A stretch of DNA of 31,515 nucleotides, from positions 1 through 31,515 of the forward strand of contig WQWP01000006.1 of the NCBI GenBank assembly GCA_009787485.1, written 5' to 3'. This stretch comes from Lentimicrobiaceae bacterium (GTDB lineage: Bacteria; Bacteroidota; Bacteroidia; Bacteroidales; WCHB1-69). The notes below the pieces were generated by a model that searched no databases, had not been told where the DNA came from, and saw only the letters and a list, made by a program, of their open reading frames with translations. Both the position numbers and the translations under genes were made by a program. This document shows, in pieces, positions 8,517-17,900 of the stretch. How positions within the stretch are numbered: the stretch's first letter is position 1; the number at the start of each line of letters is the position of its first letter.

Positions 8517-10040
8517 TTATTTCCGCTCCAAAACAGTCCTAAACCGATTCTCCCCCGCCATAGGTATCGTTTGTCGTTTGCTCCGGTAGCCCTCTTTGCG
8601 GATCTCTATTTCCTGGTCCATACGTTGTCTTTCCACCGGAATCTCAATCATAAAATCGCCTTTTTCATCGGTGGCAGCCGTGATACCGACAACCGTAATG
8701 GAAACCTTTGGCAAGCCTTCGCCGGTAATATTGTCATAAACAGTTCCTTGCAACTTTTCCAAACCACGCAGTAACACTTGTACGCTTGTGGTGCTGTTTT
8801 TTTGAATTTTGATAATACTGTCTGATAAATAATAAGGTTCGCCCTCCGTATCGGCAATGTGAGCAGAAACCGTTTTTTTATTGTACTCTGGTAGAATGTT
8901 TTTAAAAATCGCCTCGCCTTGCTTGTTAATTTCTGCTTTTTCGATTTTGTTGTTTAACATTAACACAACAGCGCCTTTTCCGGCTAATGGGTTGTGTTGC
9001 CTGCTTTCCCAGCCGTAAACCTGAACAGTGGTGGAAAACGGCTGATTGATTAGATTGTATGCAATAAACAAACCCGCGATCAATAAACCACCTGATAGAG
9101 AAAACACAAGAATATGGGTCATCTTGTTTTGCCGTTTTATTTTTTCGATGTTAGTTTTCAGTTGGGCAACGGTGGTATTCGTTTCGGTAGTAATTTGTAT
9201 AATTTTGTTTGTATTCGCTTCTATAGATTGCAGACTTTGATTGATGCCGTCTTTGATTTTTACTTCCACCAATTTTTTGTCATTCAGTATGTTTACTAAT
9301 TGGCAAATTTCGTTCATCTGCGCTTCGGAAAAACCTGATTTTTCAAATTTCAAATCGGAAAGATCTTCTTTAATGCTTTGTTGCGTACCAGCAATTTGCT
9401 TGATGTCGTATCGGACCTCTTCTATCAACATCCGTTGGAAGGCAACCCAGGCATTATGATTAAGAGGGTCTTTCAATCCTTCTCCGAAGCAAAGTTGAAT
9501 TTGCCCAGGTAAATTTTGCGCTAAAAATGATTTAAATGGCTCTGTAATTCCAAAGTCGGCACATTGCGTTTCAATGAAACGATAAATGATTTCCTCTCCG
9601 TCTTTTTCATAAAGAAAATGCTTAATCTCGGCTTCCTCCAATTCTATTTTACTATCATCCAAAAGCATATCAGGCAAATGCTTTTGCAGTTTTTTAATGA
9701 GTTGTTTGGCTGTTTTCTTCTCCGCATCCGTATGAGTTGTTTCAGCAAACAATATATCCACATTTTGCAAAGCCTCATTTATCGATTTTACAAATAGCTT
9801 CTTAATATGATGATTCAGGTTGTCGGGATGCACATTTTTGAGCCACCCTCTCAATTTTTCAGGAGTGAATTTAGAAATAAAATTCGCGGCAAGATTTGCA
9901 CCGATGTTACCCCCTGTATTAGCAATACCTCCAAATATGCTGGTTGCTGCAGGATTAATTATTCCACCGGAAACAACGGCCAATGCGGTAGTGGCAAGTA
10001 TGCCGATTAAGGATGGGATCTCTTTTTGGATGTTTTTCAT
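8517..10040 (-). CDS. Membrane protein with C-terminal carboxypeptidase-regulatory-like domains
   Basis: The ATG at 10040 gives 507 residues; an upstream start at 10169 would add an unlikely basic leader encoded by AT-rich intergenic DNA. Parts in order: a small-residue-rich hydrophobic stretch (about 8-57), a helical soluble domain (about 60-225, with NHHIKKLFVKSINEAL and NHNAWVAFQRMLIEEV), a heptad-rich segment (about 250-305), one transmembrane helix (about 308-331), then two beta-sandwich domains: one with INKQGEAIFKNI (about 338-425) and one CarboxypepD_reg-like with LQGTVYDNITGEGLPKVSI and DEKGDFMIEI (about 429-500). No ATPase or protease motif was seen. The helical part recalls the region flanking NTPase domains in some bacterial STAND proteins, but that is memory only. 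Likely works with the downstream 89-residue and TPR proteins. Confidence 0.75.
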   Translation of the reverse strand: MKNIQKEIPSLIGILATTALAVVSGGIINPAATSIFGGIANTGGNIGANLAANFISKFTPEKLRGWLKNVHPDNLNHHIKKLFVKSINEALQNVDILFAETTHTDAEKKTAKQLIKKLQKHLPDMLLDDSKIELEEAEIKHFLYEKDGEEIIYRFIETQCADFGITEPFKSFLAQNLPGQIQLCFGEGLKDPLNHNAWVAFQRMLIEEVRYDIKQIAGTQQSIKEDLSDLKFEKSGFSEAQMNEICQLVNILNDKKLVEVKIKDGINQSLQSIEANTNKIIQITTETNTTVAQLKTNIEKIKRQNKMTHILVFSLSGGLLIAGLFIAYNLINQPFSTTVQVYGWESRQHNPLAGKGAVVLMLNNKIEKAEINKQGEAIFKNILPEYNKKTVSAHIADTEGEPYYLSDSIIKIQKNSTTSVQVLLRGLEKLQGTVYDNITGEGLPKVSITVVGITAATDEKGDFMIEIPVERQRMDQEIEIRKEGYRSKRQTIPMAGENRFRTVLERK

Positions 10041-10255
10041 GGTTTTAAAATTTTTAAAATTTCGTATTGCAAAAGAATATAAAATTTTTCTAATTACACA
10101 CAGATGGAAAAAATATGAGGACTTAATGATTTTGCCATAAACACTGTGAAACTTATTCTTTATTGGCATGATTTTTGTTGCTTAAAGCGCATTATGCAAA
10201 ACAATTTTAATGTGTAATCCTTTAAATTTTAAATCCTTAAATTTTTAAATTAATT
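10041..10255. promoter_or_regulatory. Divergent intergenic region of the membrane protein gene and htpG
   Basis: Both genes must be transcribed from here. TTTAAATTTTAAAT-type low-complexity sequence lies next to each start (10041-10070 and 10222-10255). A TATTCTTTTGC sequence (minus strand, around 10070) is a poor -7 candidate for the membrane gene. I found no convincing htpG promoter or CIRCE operator. Confidence 0.35.
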
Positions 10256-12121
10256 ATGAAATCCGGAAAAATTAACGTAAAAACCGAAAACATTTTCCCC
10301 ATTATTAAGAAATTTTTATACTCCGACCATGATATTTTTCTTCGGGAGTTGATCTCCAATGCGGTAGATGCTACGCAGAAGTTAAACACTTTGGTAAAAT
10401 CGGGAATAGCGCAAACAGAATTGGGCGACACTACTATTGAAGTAGTTGTAAATAAAGCCGATAAAACACTTCGCGTGATAGATAAAGGGATTGGCATGAC
10501 CGAAGAGGAGGTGCTCAAATATATCAACCAAATTGCTTTTTCAAGTGCTGAGGAGTTTCTTGAGAAATATAAAGGAACCGATTCTGCCAATCTTATCGGG
10601 CATTTTGGATTGGGCTTCTACTCGGCATTTATGGTGGCTAAAGAGGTGGAAATCATTACCAAATCTTATTTGGAAGATGCGCCTGCCGTGCGATGGACGT
10701 GCGATGGCTCGCCGCAGTATAAAATGGAAAAAAACGATAAAACTGAGTGCGGAACAGAAATCATTCTGCATATTTCCGAAGAAGATGAGCAGTTTTTGGA
10801 TGAGCACAAAATTGTAAGTTTGCTGCATAAATATTGCCGCTTTTTGCCGGTGCCTATTCGTTGCGGAAACGAAAAATATTGGGACAAGCCCGAAGGCGAA
10901 GAGAAATCGGTGGAATTGGAGCGACCGCGTATCATCAACAATACCAATCCGTTGTGGAAACAGGCGCCGAGCGGTTTAACGCAAGAGGATTATCTGAAAT
11001 TCTATCGCGAATTGTATCCGATGAGCTTTGAAGAGCCGCTGTTTCAAATTCATTTGAATGTGGATTATCCGTTTAACCTTACCGGAGTGCTCTATTTCCC
11101 GAAGGTGAAAAATCAAATGGAGCTTCAAAAAAATAAGGTGCAATTGTATTGTAATCAAGTGTTTATTACCGACCAGCTGGAAGGCATTATTCCCGAATTT
11201 ATGCAACTGTTGCACGGGGTAATTGATTCGCCGGATATTCCGTTGAATGTGTCGCGCTCTTATTTACAATCGGATGCGGCAGTGAAAAAAATCTCTGCGC
11301 ACATTACTAAAAAAGTAGCCGATAAATTGGAAGAAATGTTCAAAAATAATCGCGAAGATTTTGAACAAAAATGGGACGATATTAAAGTGTTTATTCAATA
11401 CGGCGCTGTTACCGATGAGAAGTTTTACGACCGTGTTAAATCGTTTTATCTGTTAAAAAACATGGACAATAAATATTTTACCTTTGATGAATATCAAACG
11501 CATATCGAAGTGTTACAAAGAGATAAAGAGGGCAACCTCATCTATTTGTATGCTGCCGACCCGGAAACGCAACATGTGTATATCAATGCGGCAAAAGAGC
11601 GCGGCTATGACGTGTTGTGGTTTGACGGATTTTTAGACACGCACTTTATCAATATGTTGGAGCAAAAATTGGAGAAAGCGCGTTTTACCCGCGTGGATGC
11701 CGATATTATTGATAAGTTGATTGAAAAAGATGACGTGCAGGTTTCAAAATTATCGGAAGAAGAAACTAAGAAACTGAAAGAAATATTCGATAATTCTATT
11801 GAAAAAGAGAAGTTTACAGTAAAAATTGAGCCTTTGAGCGAAACCGATTTGCCGATTATGCTGACGCGGAATGAGTTTATGCGCCGCTATCAGGATATGG
11901 AGAAATTATCGGGGCAAAAGAGTTTCTATTCCGCTTTCGATCATTATACTTTGGTGGTAAACGGCAATCATGAATTGGCTAATAAACTGTTGCATGAGGG
12001 TGATACGGAAAAACAGGCCACATTAACTAAGCAGTTGGTTGATTTGGCGTTGCTTTCGCAGAATTTATTGACTGGGGAGAAGCTGGGGGAGTTTGTGAAG
12101 CGGAGTGTGGGGTTGTTGTAG
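10256..12121 (+). CDS. htpG: Molecular chaperone HtpG (Hsp90 family)
   Basis: A 621-residue cytoplasmic Hsp90. ATP hydrolysis drives a clamp cycle that helps client proteins fold under stress. The GHKL nucleotide-binding motifs are intact: ELISNAVDA (residues 31-39, with Glu31, Asn35 and Asp38), DKGIGMT (76-82) and GHFGLGFYSAF (115-125). The middle-domain signature PLNVSRSYLQSD, with its gamma-phosphate-contacting Arg, is also present. Length matches Bacteroidota HtpG. It is transcribed alone, divergent from the membrane protein gene, and followed by a REP-like hairpin cluster. Confidence 0.98.
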   Translation: MKSGKINVKTENIFPIIKKFLYSDHDIFLRELISNAVDATQKLNTLVKSGIAQTELGDTTIEVVVNKADKTLRVIDKGIGMTEEEVLKYINQIAFSSAEEFLEKYKGTDSANLIGHFGLGFYSAFMVAKEVEIITKSYLEDAPAVRWTCDGSPQYKMEKNDKTECGTEIILHISEEDEQFLDEHKIVSLLHKYCRFLPVPIRCGNEKYWDKPEGEEKSVELERPRIINNTNPLWKQAPSGLTQEDYLKFYRELYPMSFEEPLFQIHLNVDYPFNLTGVLYFPKVKNQMELQKNKVQLYCNQVFITDQLEGIIPEFMQLLHGVIDSPDIPLNVSRSYLQSDAAVKKISAHITKKVADKLEEMFKNNREDFEQKWDDIKVFIQYGAVTDEKFYDRVKSFYLLKNMDNKYFTFDEYQTHIEVLQRDKEGNLIYLYAADPETQHVYINAAKERGYDVLWFDGFLDTHFINMLEQKLEKARFTRVDADIIDKLIEKDDVQVSKLSEEETKKLKEIFDNSIEKEKFTVKIEPLSETDLPIMLTRNEFMRRYQDMEKLSGQKSFYSAFDHYTLVVNGNHELANKLLHEGDTEKQATLTKQLVDLALLSQNLLTGEKLGEFVKRSVGLL

Positions 12122-12157
12122 AATAATTGAATGGGCTTAGATGCTTTTCCTTAATAA

Positions 12158-12367
12158 TTTGGGCTAAAGCCCATTGAAATTTCAATCTCTTTTATCCGTC
12201 GGCTGAAGCCGACGGCAATGAGGCTGAAGCCGACGGCAATGAGGCTGAAGCCGACGGCAATACTATTATTGTATTGTCGTTAATTTTGCATTGTTGCTGT
12301 ATCATTGCCGTCAGCTTTAGCTGACGGACTAAATAGAAATAAAACAAAATGGCTTTAGCCAAAAAAT
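12158..12367. repeat. REP-like palindromic cluster, left of sigma-factor module
   Basis: The 302-base gap 12122-12423 contains no gene. The cluster begins with TGGGCTAAAGCCCA and ends with TGGCTTTAGCCA. Inside are the hairpin CCGTCGGCTGAAGCCGACGG (12196-12215), three units of GGCTGAAGCCGACGGCAATGA at 21-base spacing from 12201, and the hairpin CCGTCAGCTTTAGCTGACGG (12308-12327). The stems differ from those in the right cluster by paired changes. Likely a REP/BIME-type element. No RAYT transposase lies in the window. Confidence 0.8.
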
Positions 12368-12423
12368 CTTCCTTATGTCACAAAACCACCCCTAAATCCG
12401 ACTTATAGCCAAATAGCATCTTT

Positions 12424-12909
12424 TTGAATAACATCGAAACCACTTACAAAGAAAACTACCCCACCCTGTTCCGTCTCGCAATGAAAATGGTACATGAGGA
12501 AACCATTGTGGATGACATCGTTCAGGAAGTTTTTGTGTATTATTTTGAAAAAACGACAAACGGACATAAGGTCAATCATCCGCCAAGCTGGTTGGCAAGG
12601 GCTACCATGAATAAATGTGTGGATTACCTAAGGCATAGAGAAAAATTTACCCAATTAAATACAGTTAGCGAACTAACGATTGAAGAAAAACCTTTTGAAA
12701 TAAACCAAACCGACGTTCTTCTAAAACAAGCTATTTCAAAACTTAAACCGTTGGAAATGAAAATAGTGATACTCTATAGCGAAGAATATTCCTATAAAGA
12801 GATTGCACAAATTACAAAAATGAATTTTTCTTCAGTAGGCAAAACTTTGTCGCGAACATTGCAAAAATTAAAAGAAATCTTAAAAAAAATGAATTATGAG
12901 ATGTATTAA
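12424..12909 (+). CDS. ECF-type RNA polymerase sigma factor
   Basis: A 161-residue sigma-70 family protein with only regions 2 and 4. Region 2 spans about 10-75 (IVDDIVQEVFVYYFEK, then SWLARATMNKCVDYLR), and region 4 about 104-157 (LKPLEMKIVILYSEEYSYKE, helix-turn-helix IAQITKMNFSSVGKTLSRTL). The start is TTG; there is no better start before region 2. It overlaps the anti-sigma gene by 14 bases, so the pair is translationally coupled, as usual for ECF systems. It should recruit RNA polymerase to a small regulon when released by its anti-sigma factor. No repeated promoter motif could be assigned to it. Confidence 0.93.
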   Translation: MNNIETTYKENYPTLFRLAMKMVHEETIVDDIVQEVFVYYFEKTTNGHKVNHPPSWLARATMNKCVDYLRHREKFTQLNTVSELTIEEKPFEINQTDVLLKQAISKLKPLEMKIVILYSEEYSYKEIAQITKMNFSSVGKTLSRTLQKLKEILKKMNYEMY

Positions 12910-13342
12910 CGATGAAATGATTCAAAGATATATTGACGGTGAAATAAATGCGCAGGAAGCCGAAAATATAGCAAAACATGCAGAAAAATGTGCTTTTTGT
13001 GCACAAAAAATTGCGGAACAAAGAACATTTGCAGATTATATCAAAAAAGAGATAGAAAATTGGGGCGCCGAGCCGGTTGTTGTTCCGGAGTTTGTTGCAC
13101 CGGCTGTTCCAAAACGGAGGTTCAACATAAAAACAAAATATTATATTTATACTGCCTCTGTAGCAGCCGCTTGCACCATTTTGTTCGTGCTCTTTCTGCT
13201 GCCTCCAAAACCAAATCATGCGGAGGATTTTCAATTTGTATTTTGCTTTGACGGGGATTTTGATTCGAATCGCCCTTACTCGCAACAAGAAATGACCATC
13301 AAGATTTTTGATTCCAATGGAAGAATTGTAGAATTTAATTAA
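12896..13342 (+). CDS. Membrane anti-sigma factor with zinc-finger-like motif
   Basis: A 148-residue protein whose first 45 residues carry the ZAS-type motif H28-x3-C32-x2-C35 (HAEKCAFC) after MIQRYIDGEI, as in zinc-binding anti-sigma domains that hold an ECF factor. One transmembrane helix (about 83-103) follows a Pro-rich linker. Only about 45 residues lie outside the membrane, with no recognised sensor fold (IKIFDSNGRIVEF). It starts inside the sigma gene in another frame. Its partner is the preceding sigma factor. The sensing role of the short periplasmic tail is inferred, and the secreted protein downstream could supply the signal. Confidence 0.88.
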   Translation: MRCINDEMIQRYIDGEINAQEAENIAKHAEKCAFCAQKIAEQRTFADYIKKEIENWGAEPVVVPEFVAPAVPKRRFNIKTKYYIYTASVAAACTILFVLFLLPPKPNHAEDFQFVFCFDGDFDSNRPYSQQEMTIKIFDSNGRIVEFN

Positions 13343-13365
13343 TTATAAACCAAAATTTTAACACA

Positions 13366-14640
13366 ATGAAAAAGTTATTAGTTCTCCTCAGTTTCATGTT
13401 TTTAGCACATGGCTTATTTGCCCAGTCTTTGCTGGATATTTACAAAAAAGGCACGGTAAAGTTAGTGCCCGATACCGAATTTGCCCAAGGTAATAATTGG
13501 GATAAAGTTTTTGCAAGTTATTACGATACGCTTTACCACACCCACATCGGAGCGCGTAAGTCTCTGGTTTTGATGCCCAACGGATCGGTGGTGGTAAGCC
13601 ATGCGTACAAGAATTTTTACTCGCTGTTTGATGCGAATGGAAAGTTTGTGAAAGAGTTCGGCATTAAAGACAAATCGGGGAAGCAATTCAAAAAGATTCA
13701 AGCCATTGAAGGGATTATGAACAATAGCTTTTTTACCGGTGCGGATAATATGGGCAAAATGATTGTTTTTGATTTTGATGGAAATTACACGCGAACGCTC
13801 ACTTTAAATTACAGCGTTGGGAATGTTATACCAATGAAAAACAATAAGATAGCCGTAATAGGCTGGGTAATATGGAAAGACAAAACAAGAGATTTCGTAG
13901 CCATTGTGGATTACGAAACCAACGAGCAAAAAATTATTTGGGATCAATTTACCGCTACTTCCGAACCATGCACTTCAAGTACGTTGTTCCACTATTCGTA
14001 CTGTTTTGAAAAAAGCGGAACAATACATATATCCACTATGCCTTATACTAATTCGGTTGGACTTAGCGCTCCTCCTCAAATTGCTTTTGTGAACGACCGG
14101 CTCGTTGTAGCGTTACCGCACACCGGAGAGATATTATTGTTTGATATTGAGGGAAATATGAAATCGAAAGACAAGATAGGATGGGGCAAAAATTTCCTTT
14201 CGGTAGAGGATCAAAAGGAGATTCAGAGAAAAGCCATAGAAAGCTATTCAAGTGGGAGAAAAATGTGGATGCCTGAGGGAGCTTTGCAGGAAGAAGCTCA
14301 AAAGGCGGTGAAAACTATGGTGGAACAGATGAAAGCAGATTTGAACAAAATAACCGACCCTATTCCTATCCCTGTGTTTTCCAATATCATCAAAGATTCT
14401 GACGGCAATTTGCTGTTTTTTGAAATGGCGGAAACCGAAGGCGCCAATAAATTCAACGTTTGGGTGTATCAAAACGGCGGTAAGTTTGTGACTCAAAGCA
14501 GCTTTGTGTGTGATGATTTCGATTTGGTCATCAACCCATCGAAAATGGTTTTCCATAAAGGATATATTTATGCTTTGCAAACGCTGAAGAATGCAAAGGG
14601 GAATCCGTTGAGGCTGGTGCGATTTAAGGTGGGGAATTAA
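13366..14640 (+). CDS. Secreted beta-propeller-like protein of the sigma-factor module
   Basis: A 424-residue protein with a signal peptide (KKLLVLLSFMFLAHGLFA|Q). It has recurrent propeller-type strands ending in Gly-x-(F/M)-x-(K/R), for example FDANGKFVKEFG, FDFDGNYTRTL and FDIEGNMKSKDKIGWG, much like the 6-bladed propeller family of Bacteroidota. The segment at about 285-330 (DQKEIQRKAIES... to MKADLNKI) is helical and may be an insertion. It follows the anti-sigma gene by 23 bases and is very probably in the same operon. Its role is unknown; being secreted, it could bind a ligand or act on the anti-sigma factor's outer tail. Confidence 0.75.
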   Translation: MKKLLVLLSFMFLAHGLFAQSLLDIYKKGTVKLVPDTEFAQGNNWDKVFASYYDTLYHTHIGARKSLVLMPNGSVVVSHAYKNFYSLFDANGKFVKEFGIKDKSGKQFKKIQAIEGIMNNSFFTGADNMGKMIVFDFDGNYTRTLTLNYSVGNVIPMKNNKIAVIGWVIWKDKTRDFVAIVDYETNEQKIIWDQFTATSEPCTSSTLFHYSYCFEKSGTIHISTMPYTNSVGLSAPPQIAFVNDRLVVALPHTGEILLFDIEGNMKSKDKIGWGKNFLSVEDQKEIQRKAIESYSSGRKMWMPEGALQEEAQKAVKTMVEQMKADLNKITDPIPIPVFSNIIKDSDGNLLFFEMAETEGANKFNVWVYQNGGKFVTQSSFVCDDFDLVINPSKMVFHKGYIYALQTLKNAKGNPLRLVRFKVGN

Positions 14641-14641
14641 C

Positions 14642-14917
14642 TTCTGCCTCATTGCCGTCGGCCTCATTGCCGTCAGCCTCATTGCCGTCGGCTTCATTGC
14701 CGTCAGCTTCATTGCCGTCAGCTTCAGCTGACGGATTATTAGAAAATTCTCAACAATTGGCTTTAGCCAAAAATTACAGCCAACAGATCAGCAATATTTT
14801 GGGCTAAAGCCAATTGAAATTTCAATCTCTTTTCCGTTGGCTGAAGCCAACGGCAATGAGACGACGGCAATGAGCCAACGGCAATGAGCTAACGGCAATA
14901 TTAGCCAAAATCATTTC
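14642..14917. repeat. REP-like palindromic cluster, right of sigma-factor module
   Basis: The 333-base gap 14641-14973 holds no gene. It contains five CATTGCCGTCRGCYT units at exact 15-base spacing (14650-14724), the hairpin CCGTCAGCTTCAGCTGACGG (14715-14734), GGCTTTAGCC (14759-14768), GGGCTAAAGCC (14801-14811), the stretch GAAATTTCAATCTCTTTT shared with 12176-12193, the hairpin CCGTTGGCTGAAGCCAACGG, and three decayed copies ending near 14905. The rest of the gap up to 14973 is plain AT-rich sequence. Confidence 0.8.
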
Positions 14918-14973
14918 TTTATACACGAAAAACCCTCTTTTCTACGTTATCTATATCGTTAAATTTTGTTTAA

Positions 14974-17900
14974 ATGAAAATAACTTTTTTGCGTAAAAAT
15001 ATCGGGCTTCTTCTGGTCATGTTATTGTTTATCACGCATTTATTTGCGCAGAAGCCGTTGGTGTTCGAATCTCCCAAGCATGAGTTTGATAATGCGATGG
15101 AATTGTTTCAGAAAGAAAAATATGGCTCCGCACAGCAATATTTTAAATGGGTGTATGAAAATACTACCGATAAACAGCAGGATTTAAAAACCGATTCGTA
15201 TTTCTACATGGCGTTGTGTGCAGCCAATCTTTTTAATGAAGATGCCATTTTTTTGTTGCACGATTTTATTGATAAGTATCCGGTAAGTGCGCAAGTTCCG
15301 CAAGCGTATTTTGCCCTCGGAAAATTCTATTTCAACAAGAAAAATTACAAAAAAGCGATAGAAAGTTTCGATTTGGTGGGCGAAAAGAACATTAATAAGG
15401 AAATTCGTGCAGAATATACCTACAAAAAAGGGTATTCTTACTTTGAGCTGAACAAATTTGCAGAGGCGCGTCCGTTTTTAAAAACGGCTACCCAATTGGA
15501 AAGCCCGTATCAAAACAGAGCGATCTACTATTTGGCATTTATTGCTTATCAGGAAAAACAGTATCAGGCTGCGCTGGAAGGTTTTTTGAAAGTGAAGAAT
15601 GATCCTGAGTTTAAGGATGTTGTGCCGTTTTATATCGTTCAAATTTATTTGTTGCAAAAGAAGTATGATGAGGTAGTTGCGAAAGGGTTGCCGCTATTTG
15701 AACAAGCCAACGATAAAAACAAAATAGAGTTGGCACGTAGTTTAGCATTAGCCTATTATGAGCTAAAAGATTACGAAAGAGCAGATTTTTACTTTCAATA
15801 CTATTTTACCAAAACCAAAGATAAAATTGACCGCGCAGATTATTATGCCGCCGGAATGGCAAATTTTAATCTCGGAAATTATAAAAATGTGGTAGATTTT
15901 CTGTCAAAAGTTACCTCAGTGCAAGATAATATGGCACAAAATGCATATTTTACTATTGGAGATAGTTATATCAAGATGGAGCAATGGAATTTGGCGTCTC
16001 AAGCACTTTATGAAGCGTATAAAATGGATTTCTTGCCGAATATTAAAGAAGAAGCGCTCTTTAATTATGCAAAAATACAATACGAAAAATCCTCATCTAC
16101 TTTCAATCAGGCGATTAAGGCGTTGGAGCAATATTTGAACGAGTATCCAAATTCTACATACAGCGATGAGGTAGAAGATTATCTTGCAAGGATTTTTATG
16201 TCCACCAAAAATTATCAGGGCGCGATAAATTCTTTAGAAAAAATTCAGCAAAAAAGTCCGACGTTGTTAAAATCTTATCAACGTGCTACTTATCTTCGTG
16301 GTTTGGAATTGTTAAACAATAAAGATTATAGTGCCGCTTTAACAAATTTTGAGAAATCTTTAAAATATCCGATGGATAAAAAGGTTGAAACATCAACATT
16401 GTATTGGAAGGCGGAGGCGCAATTCAGAAACGCGCAATTCGCTGATGCGGTGCAATCGTACAAGTTTTATCAAAAAGATAATGAAGCGAAAAAAGATGAA
16501 AATTACGCACTTTCTTTTTATGGATTGGGCTATGCTTCAATGCGAAACCAAAAATATGCAGAAGCGGAAAAAGCTTTTTCTGATTTTCTGGCTACTAAGG
16601 GAAACGATAATGAATTGGTTTCCGATGCTTATTTACGATTGGCAGATTGTCAGTTTATGCAGAAAAAGTTGTCGCAAGCGATTGCTAATTACGACAAAGG
16701 CGCCAAAATAGAACAGTCCAATGCTGATTATGCATTATATCAAATTTCGCTTTCTCAAGGTTATTTAAAAGATTTGAACAAAAAAGTGGCCACGTTGAAT
16801 CAATTGCTGAATAAGTATCCGAATACCGGCTACCGCGCTGAAGCCGAGTTTGAACTGGCTTCCGCCTATCATGCACTAAATCAATATAGAAAAGCAATTG
16901 AGGCGTATCGGGAGTTTATTAATACGTATCCTAAAAACAGTTTGGTTCGGCAAGCATACAACAAATTGGCGCAGGCGTACTGGAATGTTAATGAGGCTAC
17001 TAACGCCATCAGCACATTCAAACATGTGTTGGAAAACTATCCGGGCGCTCAGGAAGCGAAAGATGCCTTGGCAAATTTGGAAAACATTTATGCTGAAATG
17101 GGAAAACCTGCCGAATTTTATGATTATGCCCAGTCCAAAAACTTAACTTTTGCCGCCTCACGACAAGATTCGGTAAGCTATAAATCTGCCGAAAATAAAT
17201 ATGTAAGAGGCGAGCATGAAGCGGCTTACAAAGGTTTTTCCGATTATTTAAAACAGTTTCCAAAAGGCATGTTTGCGGCAAATGCGCTGTTTTATAAAGC
17301 CGAATACGATTATGAAAAAAATCGTTTGGATGAGGCGTTGACAGGATATGAAGCCTTGATTTCAAATTATGTAACTGAAAATGATGAAACTGCATTACGA
17401 AAAGCGGGACTCATTCAGTTTAATAAAAACAATTTTCAAAAGGCGTTTCAATATTTTTCAAAATTATTGGAAGTTGCTTCTAACGAGAACAATAGGATTT
17501 TGGCAAACAATGGCATCATGCGTGCCGGTTATGAGTTAAAGAAATTTCAGGAAGTAAAAACGAGCGCCGAAGCGATCATCAATGCTTCGCAGGCTCCGCG
17601 GGAAGTGAGGAACGATGCGCTTCTTTATGCCGGTCGCGCTGCCATGGAGCTGGGCGATTTTGCTGCTGCTAAAAAACACTTTACCGTTTTAGCCGAAACA
17701 CCCATTAACGAAAGCAGCACGGAAGCTGCCTATAATTTAGCGCTTATCGAGTTTAAGCAAAACAATTTACCGGAAGCAGAAAAGGCAATTTTAAAAATTA
17801 TAGACGGTAATTATTCCGGAGAATATTGGATTGCTTCTACCTTCATTTTATACGGGGATTGGTATGCGGCGCAAGGTAAAGATTTTCAGGCGAAAAACAC

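Noticed and set aside
10041..10169. 43-residue N-terminal extension of the membrane protein
   Set aside because: It is encoded by AT-rich intergenic sequence including the TTTAAAA repeat; the ATG at 10040 begins the globular sequence.
10237..10590. Minus-strand ORF overlapping the htpG start
   Set aside because: It is a shadow of the htpG frame with no independent features.
12812..13288. Minus-strand ORF of 158 codons over the sigma/anti-sigma junction
   Set aside because: It is antisense to two well-supported overlapping genes, with low-complexity composition.
14248..14712. Minus-strand ORF of 154 codons with a repeated KLTAMKPTAMRLTAMRP N-terminus
   Set aside because: It is antisense to the propeller-like gene, and its repetitive start is simply the 15-base REP units read in frame.
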